Part shown: positions 7,369 through 15,352 of the stretch, one piece after another
Layout: each line of letters opens with the position of its first letter
Position numbering within the stretch: position 1 is the first letter of the stretch
Assembly: GCF_003864415.1 (NCBI RefSeq)
Contig: NZ_BFFP01000022.1
Span: 1 to 41,531 of the forward strand
DNA length: 41,531 nt
Direction of reading: 5' to 3'
Origin: Ligilactobacillus salitolerans
Lineage (GTDB): Bacteria; Bacillota; Bacilli; Lactobacillales; Lactobacillaceae
Notes under the pieces: generated by a model
Told to the model about the DNA's origin: nothing
The model's input: only the letters and a program-made list of their open reading frames with translations
Databases searched by the model: none
Position numbers and translations under genes: made by a program

Positions 7369-7602
7369 ATGACAAATGTTTTAAAAATTAACGATGGCGA
7401 GAAGTTGCGAGTTGACTTAGAGCAGAACTTAGCTTTTCTTGTTTCTGCAGACAGCAAGGACGAACTGGGCGAGATCACTGAGATTGATAACGGCTTGTTC
7501 GAATACATGGATTACCACAATGGTGAGCTGGTCCAGTTGAGAGCTTCTAGTCGTGGTGAACTGCTAAGTAGATTGCAGAAATTAGTCCATGAATCGCGGT
7601 GA
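7369..7602 (+). CDS. Hypothetical early phage protein
   Basis: A 77-residue acidic protein with no family recognised. The ATG follows GGGTGGTGAGTAA. It has no membrane segment and no cysteine. Its end overlaps the possible GTG start of the next gene (7599), a sign of translational coupling within the early operon. Confidence 0.6.
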   Translation: MTNVLKINDGEKLRVDLEQNLAFLVSADSKDELGEITEIDNGLFEYMDYHNGELVQLRASSRGELLSRLQKLVHESR

Positions 7603-7607
7603 TTTCC

Positions 7608-7937
7608 ATGCAGCAGATGTTATCCATTCAGCTTCCTGAATCAGAGATCAAAGCGATGATCAGCGAATCTGCCAAGCAGTATTTTGAAGAGTTAATAATT
7701 GGTAAGACCTGGACACTTGATGAGTTTAGAAAAAACTGTTGTTTCAATCGTGAACGTGCCTGGGTGACGCTTTACATCTTTTCTGAGTTTGCCGATGAAA
7801 TCGACTATCGAAAACCTGGTGGGTGGTTGCGACCAAGCAAAGGCAAAGGTTCTGCTTATGGAATATTCGCAAAACCAGCTTGTGAGTGGATAGAGCAGAA
7901 CAGGGACCGGATTGATTGGGAGGCGAAGATGCCATGA
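7608..7937 (+). CDS. DUF771-like early phage protein
   Basis: A 109-residue protein whose C-terminal half resembles DUF771: WTLDEFRKNC, then a GGWLRPSKGKGSAYGIFAKP segment and a final ACEWIEQNRDRI. Proteins of this family occur early in Gram-positive phages and are probably DNA-binding, but their function is not established. The start could be ATG 7608, after CGGTGATTTCC, or GTG 7599. The stop codon overlaps the start of the next small gene by four bases (ATGA). Confidence 0.6.
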   Translation: MQQMLSIQLPESEIKAMISESAKQYFEELIIGKTWTLDEFRKNCCFNRERAWVTLYIFSEFADEIDYRKPGGWLRPSKGKGSAYGIFAKPACEWIEQNRDRIDWEAKMP

Positions 7938-8026
7938 CCCCAGGTGAGAGTGTGTTGCTGGTGATCATCGTTTTTCCGCTTATAAAAGCAGTCTGTTACT
8001 TGATTGAGAGGTGGATAAACAAATGA
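7934..8026 (+). CDS. Tiny single-helix membrane protein
   Basis: A 30-residue frame with a hydrophobic stretch (SVLLVIIVFPLIKAVCYLI) and a basic end (ERWINK). It is linked by ATGA overlaps to both neighbours: its ATG overlaps the stop of the DUF771-like gene and its stop overlaps the ATG at 8023. That tiling supports translation even though the gene is very short and unrecognised. The role is unknown. Confidence 0.45.
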   Translation: MTPGESVLLVIIVFPLIKAVCYLIERWINK

Positions 8027-8199
8027 TGGATGTTTGCATGGCTGCTTTGATCATGTTTCTGCTTGTTTGTGCAGAGCAGTTGGATTATGAGTGGAAAGAA
8101 AGAAGGCGAGAACGTGAGCATAGCAATGGTGATTCAAGTTACCATCCTAAGCATTTTGCTGGTGGTGATCCTAACAGCCTCGATAATCGGACTGATTAA
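8023..8199 (+). CDS. Small membrane protein with charged tail
   Basis: A 58-residue product: an N-terminal hydrophobic segment (VCMAALIMFLLVCAEQL), then a strongly charged tail (EWKERRREREHS). The ATG at 8023 follows GAGAGGTGG by seven or eight bases. It overlaps the next membrane-protein gene in another frame by about 86 bp, which is unusual even for phage. The function is unknown. Confidence 0.5.
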   Translation: MMDVCMAALIMFLLVCAEQLDYEWKERRREREHSNGDSSYHPKHFAGGDPNSLDNRTD

Positions 8200-8275
8200 G
8201 GTCATCCCCGAAATCAATCAGATTTGCAGAGATCTCGAACCAAACGAAAAAAGCCACTCCCGCCAGAGTGACTAG
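8114..8275 (+). CDS. Small single-span membrane protein
   Basis: A 53-residue product beginning MSIAMVIQVTILSIL, with one transmembrane helix (VTILSILLVVILTASIIGLI) and a charged C-terminal tail. The start is GTG 8114 after GGCGAGAAC, or ATG 8126. It largely overlaps the preceding gene in a different frame. Three consecutive tiny membrane proteins overlapping one another, early in the operon, resemble a two-component small-membrane set, but no known toxin-antitoxin or spanin pair is recognised. Confidence 0.5.
   Translation: MSIAMVIQVTILSILLVVILTASIIGLIKVIPEINQICRDLEPNEKSHSRQSD
8247..8272 (-). terminator. Minus-strand terminator-like hairpin inside the early operon
   Basis: GCCACTC (8253-8259) pairs with GAGTGAC (8266-8272) through 7 bp, one of them G-T. 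The + strand A-run just upstream becomes a T6 tail when read leftward. It would stop antisense transcription entering from the right. On the + strand it has no T-tract and should not block the early operon. It overlaps the C-terminal codons of the small membrane protein. Confidence 0.45.
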
Positions 8276-8326
8276 AAAAAAACTAAATTGTTCGTGGTTA
8301 TTGTACCACATTAAGGAGTGAAAAAA

Positions 8327-9673
8327 ATGTCGATGAAAATCAATTCGCTTGAGATTGAAAACGTCAAGCGTGTTAAATCCGTCAAATTACAGCCCAAGGA
8401 AGCTGGTTTGACTATCTTGGGTGGAGATAACAACCAGGGCAAGACAAGCGTCTTAGACGCGATCGCGTGGGCTCTAGGGGGCAACAAGTATAAACCGTCA
8501 AAAGCAGCACGTGAGGGATCGGCAGTTGCGCCTAAGCTTCATATTCGTATGAGCAACGGCTTAATCGTGGAACGTGCCGGCAAGAACTCATCCCTGAAGG
8601 TTATCGATCCCAATGGTCAGAAGGGTGGCCAGCAATTGCTGAACAGCTTTGTGGAAGAGTTAGCCATTAACTTACCGAAGTTTATGGAGATGAATAACCA
8701 CGACAAAGCGCAGCAGCTTCTTCAGATTATCGGTGTCGGCGATCAGCTACTGGCTTTTGAGAAAGAGGAAAGCGAAGTATACAATCGTCGCCACGAGATC
8801 GGCAAGATTGCTGATCAGAAGAAGAAGTATGCCAATGAGCAGCAGTTCTATCCGGATGCCCCTAAAGAGCCTGTATCGGCTTCTGAACTGATTCAGCAGC
8901 AACAGACTATTCTAGCTAAGAATGGCGAGAATCAACGCAAACGTGATCAGCTAAGGCAACTTCAGCAACAAAACAAAAACGAGAAACAGCAATTGCTGCA
9001 GCTGCAGGAACAAATCGAGCGACTAAACGCTGAACTTGAGACGTTGAGAGAATCAAACAAGCAAACAGTGGATGACATCTTAACTGCTCAAAAGACGGTC
9101 GCCATGCTTCAGGACGAATCAACAGCCGAGCTTGAGCAGAGCATGACTGAGATTGACGACATCAATCGTAAAGTTCGTGCCAACCTGGATAAAGATAAAG
9201 CCGAAGACGATGCCAATGAGTACAAACATCAGTATGACCTGTTATCCAAGCAACTTGATGATATCCGTTCTAAGAAAGCTCATCTGCTAAGTGATGCCGA
9301 ATTACCACTACCAGGCTTGTCCGTTGACGATGGCGAACTGATCTATAACGGTCAGAAATGGGATAACATGTCGGGATCCGATCAACTGAAAGTTTCTACT
9401 GCTATTGTCCGCAAACTCAAGCCACAATGCGGTTTCGTACTGCTGGATAAGCTTGAACAAATGGACATGACCACACTTAATGAATTTGGTACATGGCTGG
9501 AGCAAGAAAATCTGCAAGCAATTGCCACGAGAGTTTCTACTGGTGGCGAATGTAGCATTATCATTTCTGACGGCTATGGTGGCGTTGATACTGCGACAAA
9601 CGAAGCAATCGCTGAAGAAGAACCAGCAGCAGAAGCTTCAGACAGTCCTTGGCAAGGGAAAGGAGCATTTTAA
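8327..9673 (+). CDS. SMC/Rad50-like AAA ATPase of phage recombination
   Basis: A 448-residue P-loop ATPase. Walker A is near residues 34-41 (GDNNQGKT) within an SMC-like N-terminal head. A Gln/Glu-rich coiled coil runs from about 185 to 330, followed by a short C-terminal head with a signature-like MSGSDQLKVS (~347) and a Walker B strand FVLLDKLE (~370). The expected acidic residue after the Walker B Asp is Lys here, so hydrolysis may be weak. The ATG at 8327 is nine bases after AAGGAG. The C-terminus, WQGKGAF, resembles the DUF669 tail two genes later. It heads the replication/recombination block, likely acting on DNA ends. Confidence 0.8.
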   Translation: MSMKINSLEIENVKRVKSVKLQPKEAGLTILGGDNNQGKTSVLDAIAWALGGNKYKPSKAAREGSAVAPKLHIRMSNGLIVERAGKNSSLKVIDPNGQKGGQQLLNSFVEELAINLPKFMEMNNHDKAQQLLQIIGVGDQLLAFEKEESEVYNRRHEIGKIADQKKKYANEQQFYPDAPKEPVSASELIQQQQTILAKNGENQRKRDQLRQLQQQNKNEKQQLLQLQEQIERLNAELETLRESNKQTVDDILTAQKTVAMLQDESTAELEQSMTEIDDINRKVRANLDKDKAEDDANEYKHQYDLLSKQLDDIRSKKAHLLSDAELPLPGLSVDDGELIYNGQKWDNMSGSDQLKVSTAIVRKLKPQCGFVLLDKLEQMDMTTLNEFGTWLEQENLQAIATRVSTGGECSIIISDGYGGVDTATNEAIAEEEPAAEASDSPWQGKGAF

Positions 9674-10710
9674 TGAATATTACAAGCGGAAAGATTCCAA
9701 AGGCACAGAAGGTTGTTTTGTATGGGGTGGAAGGAATTGGTAAGACAACTTTTGCAAGTCAGTTTCCTGATCCGGTCTTTATCGATACCGAAAATTCAAC
9801 TGATTATTTAGACGTTAAGCGTTATGACAAACCGACTAGCTGGCAGATGTTACTCAATGAAGTCCAAGATATGAAACTGAATCGACCAGGTAAAACATTG
9901 GTAATCGACACAACCGACTGGGCTGAAGATCTCTGCAAAAAAGCTCTCTGCGCCCAACATAACTGGAAAGCTATCGATTCAAGCGATTACGGTGTTCGTT
10001 ATGTTGCACTTGGAACTGAGATGGGAAACTTGCTAGATAAACTCTCAGAAGTAATTGATGCTGGTATTAACGTAGTGATCACTGCTCATGCCTGGCTACG
10101 CAAGAAAGAAGAACCAGATGAAGTTGGGTCCTATGACCGTTACGAGCTGAAGTTGGAAAAGAAAACAGCGCCAATTGTTAAAGAGTGGGCCGACACGATT
10201 CTGTTCGCAAACTACAAAACTTATGTTGTGGAAACTAAGAACAAATCAAAGAAAGGTCAAGGCGGTGCCAGAACGATGTACACCACACATCGCCCGACTT
10301 GGGACGCTAAAAACCGTTGGAATTTAGCTGACGAATTGCCGTTTGAATACAAGCAGATTGCTGCAGCCTTTGATCAGGCATTTACTGGCGGAACACAACA
10401 ATCAGTTCAAACGCAACAGCCAGAACAGCCACCGCTACCACCAGAAACGCCGACTCAATCAGCACAGCAACCGCCGGAAGAAACACAAACTGCTCAGGTA
10501 ATTGAAATTGACAATGTGATCCCGCAAGGCTTAGCAGATTTGATGAAGATTCAGAGCGTGACTGAAGACGAGCTAATGCAAATTATTTATCAAGGCGGAT
10601 TTATGCCGCAAGATACACCGTTGGAGAATGTGCCGCAGAGCTTGTTCGAATACATCACATCGAACTGGGATGCTGCTTTGAATTTGTTAAACAACAAAGT
10701 TAGAAATTAA
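9673..10710 (+). CDS. RecA-like phage nucleotide-binding protein (AAA_24, Sak4-like)
   Basis: A 345-residue protein with an N-terminal RecA-fold ATPase: Walker A YGVEGIGKTT at residues 17-26, FIDTENST, Walker B TLVIDTTDW near 75-83, and a VVITAHAW sensor-like strand. A Gln/Pro-rich linker (~240-280) and a small helical C-terminal region follow. This matches the AAA_24 phage proteins that include Sak4, a single-strand annealing recombinase aided by its own SSB. The ATG at 9673 overlaps the preceding stop (TAATG) and follows AAGGAGCATTT. The neighbouring DUF669 gene probably supplies the SSB-like partner. Confidence 0.8.
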   Translation: MNITSGKIPKAQKVVLYGVEGIGKTTFASQFPDPVFIDTENSTDYLDVKRYDKPTSWQMLLNEVQDMKLNRPGKTLVIDTTDWAEDLCKKALCAQHNWKAIDSSDYGVRYVALGTEMGNLLDKLSEVIDAGINVVITAHAWLRKKEEPDEVGSYDRYELKLEKKTAPIVKEWADTILFANYKTYVVETKNKSKKGQGGARTMYTTHRPTWDAKNRWNLADELPFEYKQIAAAFDQAFTGGTQQSVQTQQPEQPPLPPETPTQSAQQPPEETQTAQVIEIDNVIPQGLADLMKIQSVTEDELMQIIYQGGFMPQDTPLENVPQSLFEYITSNWDAALNLLNNKVRN

Positions 10711-10730
10711 AAATAAAGGAGAAATCATAA

Positions 10731-11279
10731 ATGAACAATACAAACAACGAAGTAATCGGATGGGGCGACAGTTTTACTGCCGAAGAAAATGAATTTACGT
10801 TGATCTCACCGGGTAACTATCCATTCACTGTCAAAAGCATGGATCGCAAAATCTATGATGGGAGCGGCAAGATTCCTAATGGCACTCCCTACGCTGAAGT
10901 TAAATGCGAAGTCACTGGCCCAGAAGGTACCACGTCGATTATCGAACGACTTTACCTGTTAAAACGGATGCAGTGGAAGCTCACACAGTTCTTTCAGTCA
11001 ATTGGGCAACCTGTTGTGGTCGGTCAGCCATTTCAACCAAATTGGAACACTGTAGTTGGATCTCAGGGTATAGCAGAAGTTGAGGTCAATGAATACAACG
11101 ACAAGAATGGCAATGCTCAGAAAAACAATCGGATCAAGAATTTCTTGAAACCAGGTGAAGGCACACAGGGACCAGCTGAACCAGTGCAGCAGATGTCACA
11201 ACAGCAAGCACCACAACCACAAGCTCAACCACAGACACCACCAGCTAACAACGGTTGGAATGGCGGAGCAGCATTTTAG
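10731..11279 (+). CDS. DUF669 protein, probable phage SSB-like factor
   Basis: A 182-residue protein. The N-terminal part (GWGDSF…YPFTVKSMDRKIYDGSGKIP) and central beta-rich region match DUF669, a family that accompanies AAA_24 recombinases. The C-terminal 45 residues are a disordered Gln/Pro-rich tail ending WNGGAAF. That layout, an OB-like core plus flexible tail with a hydrophobic tip, mirrors bacterial SSB and suggests single-strand binding with partner recruitment by the tip. It has a strong AAAGGAGAAATCATAA leader and a spacing of 20 bp after the Sak4-like gene. The SSB role is inference. Confidence 0.75.
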   Translation: MNNTNNEVIGWGDSFTAEENEFTLISPGNYPFTVKSMDRKIYDGSGKIPNGTPYAEVKCEVTGPEGTTSIIERLYLLKRMQWKLTQFFQSIGQPVVVGQPFQPNWNTVVGSQGIAEVEVNEYNDKNGNAQKNNRIKNFLKPGEGTQGPAEPVQQMSQQQAPQPQAQPQTPPANNGWNGGAAF

Positions 11280-11295
11280 GAAGGGGGACTAAACA

Positions 11296-11721
11296 ATGAA
11301 ACGCAAAGATATAGAATTTGATGTTTCCCGAGTTGCCTCGGGAGCTTTGCAAGAAAAAATCGATGGTGAAATGAACAAAGTGTTCGCCAATATTCATGAT
11401 ATGAACACCGAAGCAGGAGCTAAACGAACACTGACCGTCAAAATTGAGTTAAAACCAAACGACAATCGTGAAACAGTCGATGTTAAAGCTGATGTTACTG
11501 TCAAGCTTGCACCAGTTGAAGGAGTAACCACAACAATGTTGACGGGTAAGAGTTTGGCAACTGGCAAGATTGAAGCTCGTGAATTGAAATCTGGCACTCC
11601 TGGGCAAACCTATATCGATGATAATGGCGAACAACGGACAGATACTGGCGAACCAATTGATGTTATTGAAAAAGAAATGAGTAACAAGATTATTGATCTG
11701 CAGCAAAAGAAAAGGGGCTAA
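11296..11721 (+). CDS. Phage 'replication terminator protein' family
   Basis: A 141-residue protein starting after GGAAGGGGGACTAAACA. It has a beta-rich middle (KRTLTVKIELKPND…VDVKADVTVKLAPVEG) and a Gly/Thr-rich C-terminal segment. This is the pattern of the small phage proteins commonly annotated as replication terminator proteins, which show no proven relation to cellular Tus/RTP. Its place between DUF669 and the helicase suggests a DNA-metabolism accessory. The true function is unknown. Confidence 0.6.
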   Translation: MKRKDIEFDVSRVASGALQEKIDGEMNKVFANIHDMNTEAGAKRTLTVKIELKPNDNRETVDVKADVTVKLAPVEGVTTTMLTGKSLATGKIEARELKSGTPGQTYIDDNGEQRTDTGEPIDVIEKEMSNKIIDLQQKKRG

Positions 11722-11727
11722 TAAATT

Positions 11728-12474
11728 ATGAGCATGAGTGAAGAGGCAATTCAATATTTGATGGAACAGGGAATTGATCCAAGAGACAGAATGGTTACTA
11801 ACGCTAATGGCCAACAATATGTTATTGATAATAACGGCAAGCCTAACTACATCAAACCGCATATCTATAATGCACAGGATCGTCTGATTATCCATACCTT
11901 GTCCGGCCTAGTTGATTATATTAAATCTGGGGTTGAACGAAATGATGAGCAACTAATCCTTGAAATTTATAACGAACGTCATGTTGAATTATACAGTTTG
12001 CTGAAAGCTGATGGCAGTCGCGAAGAGCTGGTAGAAGCGAAAGCTATTATACCAGCATTTGACTACGGACATTTCATGCACATGGAAGAGTTTAACATCG
12101 CCCTTCAATCCAAATTCAAAAATAACCATGATCGTGAGATCTTATTGCAAGTAGTTGGCAATGTCGCTGATGAAAATGTTGGCCAAGCATTAGATGATGG
12201 TGTCTCACAAAGCTTAACTATCAAGCGGGGAATTTCATCCAAAGCACAAGTCAAAGTTCCTAATCCAGTCGTGCTGGCTCCATATCGGACATTCTTAGAA
12301 GTTGAACAGCCAGAAAGCCAGTTCATTTTCCGAATGGAAAAAGGCCCACAAGGTGCAATTTTTGAGGCTGACGGTGGTGCCTGGAGAAATCAAGCAATTA
12401 ACTTGATCCGTGAATACTTGGAAACAGAACTTAAAGAGTTTGTGGAAAACAAAAAAATCATCGTCATGGCTTAG
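11728..12474 (+). CDS. Conserved phage protein, possibly DUF2303-like
   Basis: A 248-residue soluble protein. The N-terminal helical region is followed by a segment naming NAQDRLIIHTLSGLVDYI and a C-terminal half with VEQPESQFIFRMEK and FEADGGAWRNQAI. The overall design recalls DUF2303 phage proteins of unknown role, but the assignment is tentative. It starts six bases after the preceding gene's stop and ends 12 bp before the helicase, so it is translated with the replication block. Confidence 0.55.
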   Translation: MSMSEEAIQYLMEQGIDPRDRMVTNANGQQYVIDNNGKPNYIKPHIYNAQDRLIIHTLSGLVDYIKSGVERNDEQLILEIYNERHVELYSLLKADGSREELVEAKAIIPAFDYGHFMHMEEFNIALQSKFKNNHDREILLQVVGNVADENVGQALDDGVSQSLTIKRGISSKAQVKVPNPVVLAPYRTFLEVEQPESQFIFRMEKGPQGAIFEADGGAWRNQAINLIREYLETELKEFVENKKIIVMA

Positions 12475-12486
12475 GGGGTAATTCAA

Positions 12487-15138
12487 ATGGGATTACGACC
12501 TTACCAACAAGAATCAATCGATAAGATTCAAGAAGAATGGTCAATCGGCCATAAGAAAACATTGTTAGTCTTGCCAACAGGCACCGGTAAAACCATCGTG
12601 TTTACTAAGCTCACTGAAGAGTTGGTCAAGCAGGGCAAACGAGTCCTGATCATGGCTCATCGTGGAGAGTTGCTTGAACAAGCTGCAGATAAGCTTTTTA
12701 AAACGACCGGCCTAAGAGCTGCAGTTGAGAAAGCAGAAAGCACTAGCATCGATAGTTTCTACCGTGTTGTTGTTGGATCAGTACAGACATTGCAACGCGA
12801 GAAACGACTAGAGCAGTTTAATCCAGATTTCTTTGACGCAATCATTGTCGATGAGGCACACCATATATTGTCCGAAGGCTACCAGCGGGTCATGAATTAC
12901 TTTGAAAATGCTGACGTGCTGGGAGTTACAGCTACTGCGGATCGTGGAGATCTCCGTAATTTAGGCGAGTATTTCGATAGCCTGGCTTACGAGTACAGCT
13001 TACCTGCCGCAATCAAAGACGGATATTTGTCGCCAATCAAAGCCCTGACTATCCCACTAACACTTGATTTGACCGGTGTTAAGCAGCAGACTGGCGATTT
13101 CTCAACGAAAGATTTAGGAACAGCATTAGATCCATATCTTTATCAAATTGCCGATGAGATGGCTAAGCAGTGCATGGACCGTAAAACGGTGGTATTTCTG
13201 CCACTGGTTAAGACGTCACAGAAATTTAAAGACATTCTAAACTCGAAAGGGTTCCAAGCAGCTGAAGTTAACGGTGAGTCAGACGACCGCAAAGAAGTCT
13301 TGCAAGATTTCGATAACAGTAAGTACAACGTGCTTTGCAACTCAATGCTATTAACTGAAGGCTGGGACTGTCCGACTGTCGACACGATCGTTGTTTTACG
13401 ACCAACTAAGGTCCGTGCATTGTATTGCTTGGACGAGCAGACGGAAATCTTAACAAAAGATGGCTGGAAAAAAGATGTTGAAATAGGCGAAGAAGTGGCT
13501 GCGTTCAACATGGAAACTAATGAAATTGAATTTAAACCATCACTTGCTAAAGTTAGACGTCCGCTTGGACCAGACGAACACTTTGTTTCTTTATCAAGCC
13601 CATCTGTTGACATTCGAGTAACCAATAAGCACCGAATGGTGTACGACAACAAACGTCAAAAAGGCTGGAAAGTTAAAACAGCTGAAGAACTAGCTAAATT
13701 AACTTCTGGTGTAAATATTCCAATTGCGGGATCTAATAAATTTTCTGGAGTACCGCTAACAGAAGATGAAATTAAGTTTATTGGCTGGGTTATGACAGAC
13801 GGAACTATCAATAAATTAAACGGTGCAATTGCCATTACGCAATCTGAAAATCAACCTTGGGTTGACGAAATTGAAAAAGCAATTAAAGGCTGCGGTCTAA
13901 AATTTGGTAAAAGAATTTTTAGCTCAACAAGTAATTTTAATCGTCACGGGAAAATGATTGAATGGACTATTTCTCATGGAAAGCCACGTGGTAGGGGCAG
14001 AGAGCTTTCAGGCTGGGAACATTTAGAAAAATATATTTCAAAAGATTTAAGTCCAGAGCTTTTCGAAATGAGCGAAAAGCAATTTGACATAATGCTTGAA
14101 ACTATCCACTTAGCCGATGGAAGTAAACAGCTTGGACAATCTTGGATAAGACGCTCATACCACATCGCTAAAGGAAATAAGCATTTTATTGAACGGCTTC
14201 AAGCTATGGCACTAATGCGTGGCTACAAAGCAAACATGACGGTTGAGACTAAAGGACGCATAAATCCATTATATGTACTTCACTTAAAGAAAAAAGCATA
14301 TGCAAATATCGGGAGCACATACGACGGCCGTCCCACTTGGACAAATGAAAATCACACTGAAGAAACATGCTGGTGTGTTCAAAATGAGCTAAGCACTCTA
14401 GTCACACGTCGTAATGGAAAAGTTGCCATTGTAGGAAATTGTCAAATGATTGGACGCGGGACTCGCTTATCACCTGGTAAAAAAGAGCTGCTGATTCTTG
14501 ACTTCTTGTGGCACACCGAACGTCTAGAGTTGTGTCATCCTGCCAGTTTGATCACTAAAAATGCAGACGTGGCCAAGAAGATGACTGAGATCGTGGAAGA
14601 GGCAGATGGTGCTGTTGACATCCAAGACATTGAAGAACAAGCAGAAAAAGATGTAGCTGCTGAACGTGAAGATGCTCTAGCTGAACAATTATCAGCGATG
14701 AAAAAGCGGAAACGTAAGCTGGTAGATCCATTGCAATTTGAAATGTCGATTCAAGACTCAGATCTCACTGATTTCGTACCACAGTTTGGTTATCAGATGG
14801 GACCACCTACTAAAAAGCAAACGGCCGCGCTTGAGAAAATGGGGATCTTTCCTGACGAGATTCAAAATGCTGGGAAAGCTGAGCTATTGCTCACACGTTT
14901 GAACAAACGTCGTGATGCAGGATTGGCCACACCGAAACAGATTAGATTCTTGGAAAGTAGAAACTTCCAGCATGTCGGTACGTGGAACTTTGATTCTGCT
15001 AACACCATGATCAAGCGAATTGCTGCTAACGGTTGGAGATTGCCACGAGGTATTAAGCCGGCAGAATTTAAGCCAGCTGAAAAACGTGACACACCAAAAT
15101 ATGATTTTGATTCTTTAGTTCAAAGTTTTACAGGTTAA
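12487..15138 (+). CDS. SF2 DEAD/DEAH helicase containing an intein
   Basis: An 883-residue precursor. Helicase motifs: I LPTGTGKT (residues 29-36), Ia MAHRGEL, II VDEAHH (121-126), III TATADR (~148), V LLTEGWDCPTVD, and VI QMIGRGTR (653-660). Motif VI is separated from the rest by a 338-residue intein at residues 314-651. Removing it joins RPTKVRALY to CQMIGRGTR and leaves a 545-residue helicase of normal size for phage relatives. Splicing is therefore needed to assemble motif VI, the ATP-coupling arginine motif. It unwinds DNA in phage replication or recombination. The C-terminal 180 residues are phage-specific and contain two TxKQ-type repeats. Confidence 0.9.
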   Translation: MGLRPYQQESIDKIQEEWSIGHKKTLLVLPTGTGKTIVFTKLTEELVKQGKRVLIMAHRGELLEQAADKLFKTTGLRAAVEKAESTSIDSFYRVVVGSVQTLQREKRLEQFNPDFFDAIIVDEAHHILSEGYQRVMNYFENADVLGVTATADRGDLRNLGEYFDSLAYEYSLPAAIKDGYLSPIKALTIPLTLDLTGVKQQTGDFSTKDLGTALDPYLYQIADEMAKQCMDRKTVVFLPLVKTSQKFKDILNSKGFQAAEVNGESDDRKEVLQDFDNSKYNVLCNSMLLTEGWDCPTVDTIVVLRPTKVRALYCLDEQTEILTKDGWKKDVEIGEEVAAFNMETNEIEFKPSLAKVRRPLGPDEHFVSLSSPSVDIRVTNKHRMVYDNKRQKGWKVKTAEELAKLTSGVNIPIAGSNKFSGVPLTEDEIKFIGWVMTDGTINKLNGAIAITQSENQPWVDEIEKAIKGCGLKFGKRIFSSTSNFNRHGKMIEWTISHGKPRGRGRELSGWEHLEKYISKDLSPELFEMSEKQFDIMLETIHLADGSKQLGQSWIRRSYHIAKGNKHFIERLQAMALMRGYKANMTVETKGRINPLYVLHLKKKAYANIGSTYDGRPTWTNENHTEETCWCVQNELSTLVTRRNGKVAIVGNCQMIGRGTRLSPGKKELLILDFLWHTERLELCHPASLITKNADVAKKMTEIVEEADGAVDIQDIEEQAEKDVAAEREDALAEQLSAMKKRKRKLVDPLQFEMSIQDSDLTDFVPQFGYQMGPPTKKQTAALEKMGIFPDEIQNAGKAELLLTRLNKRRDAGLATPKQIRFLESRNFQHVGTWNFDSANTMIKRIAANGWRLPRGIKPAEFKPAEKRDTPKYDFDSLVQSFTG
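13426..14439 (+). mobile_element. Intein with LAGLIDADG homing endonuclease
   Basis: A 338-residue protein intron. Block A begins with Cys1 (CLDEQTEILTKDGWKKDVEIG). Block B has VTNKHRM with the conserved His near intein residue 69. Block F/G ends GKVAIVGN before Cys+1 of the C-extein; the penultimate residue is Gly instead of the usual His, a variant seen in active inteins. Two dodecapeptides, FIGWVMTDGTIN (~118) and MLETIHLADGSK (~223), about 105 residues apart, mark a LAGLIDADG endonuclease. The stretch is more AT-rich than the flanking helicase, in line with independent acquisition. Both catalytic ends appear intact. Confidence 0.92.
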
Positions 15139-15147
15139 GAAATTAGA

Positions 15148-15237
15148 CTTGCAGACCGCCAAAAGTCTGTGAGCCTTTGCTGGGGTACTACTAAATTATA
15201 GAAAGAGGTGAATCCCCTCCTTTAGTACAACATCGGT
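15148..15237 (+). ncRNA. Structured untranslated region after the helicase gene
   Basis: A 297-bp gap (15139-15435) lies inside an otherwise tightly packed operon. CTTGCAGAC (15148-15156) pairs with GTCTGTGAG (15165-15173), 9 bp with two wobble pairs. TACTAAA (15189-15195) pairs with TTTAGTA (15221-15227), enclosing a smaller GAGG/CCTC hairpin. Neither ends in a T-run. Together with the tRNA-like fold further on, this looks like a structured leader or small RNA. No known RNA family is recognised. Confidence 0.4.
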
Positions 15238-15352
15238 TAATACAAATCAAATCGCCTCAGCAACAGTTGGCAAGGAAAATAAATCATAAAAGGAAGTGGA
15301 AAGACCTCTAAATTACATTGAATAGTTTTTTGCATACATTCTGAACTAACTG

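Noticed and set aside
7934-8275. A holin-antiholin pair
   Set aside because: The genes are in the early operon, far from any lysin, and single helices of this size are not diagnostic.
13143-13652. A 169-codon minus-strand frame inside the helicase gene
   Set aside because: It lies opposite well-supported helicase and intein coding sequence, has no ribosome-binding site, and its product shows no motif.
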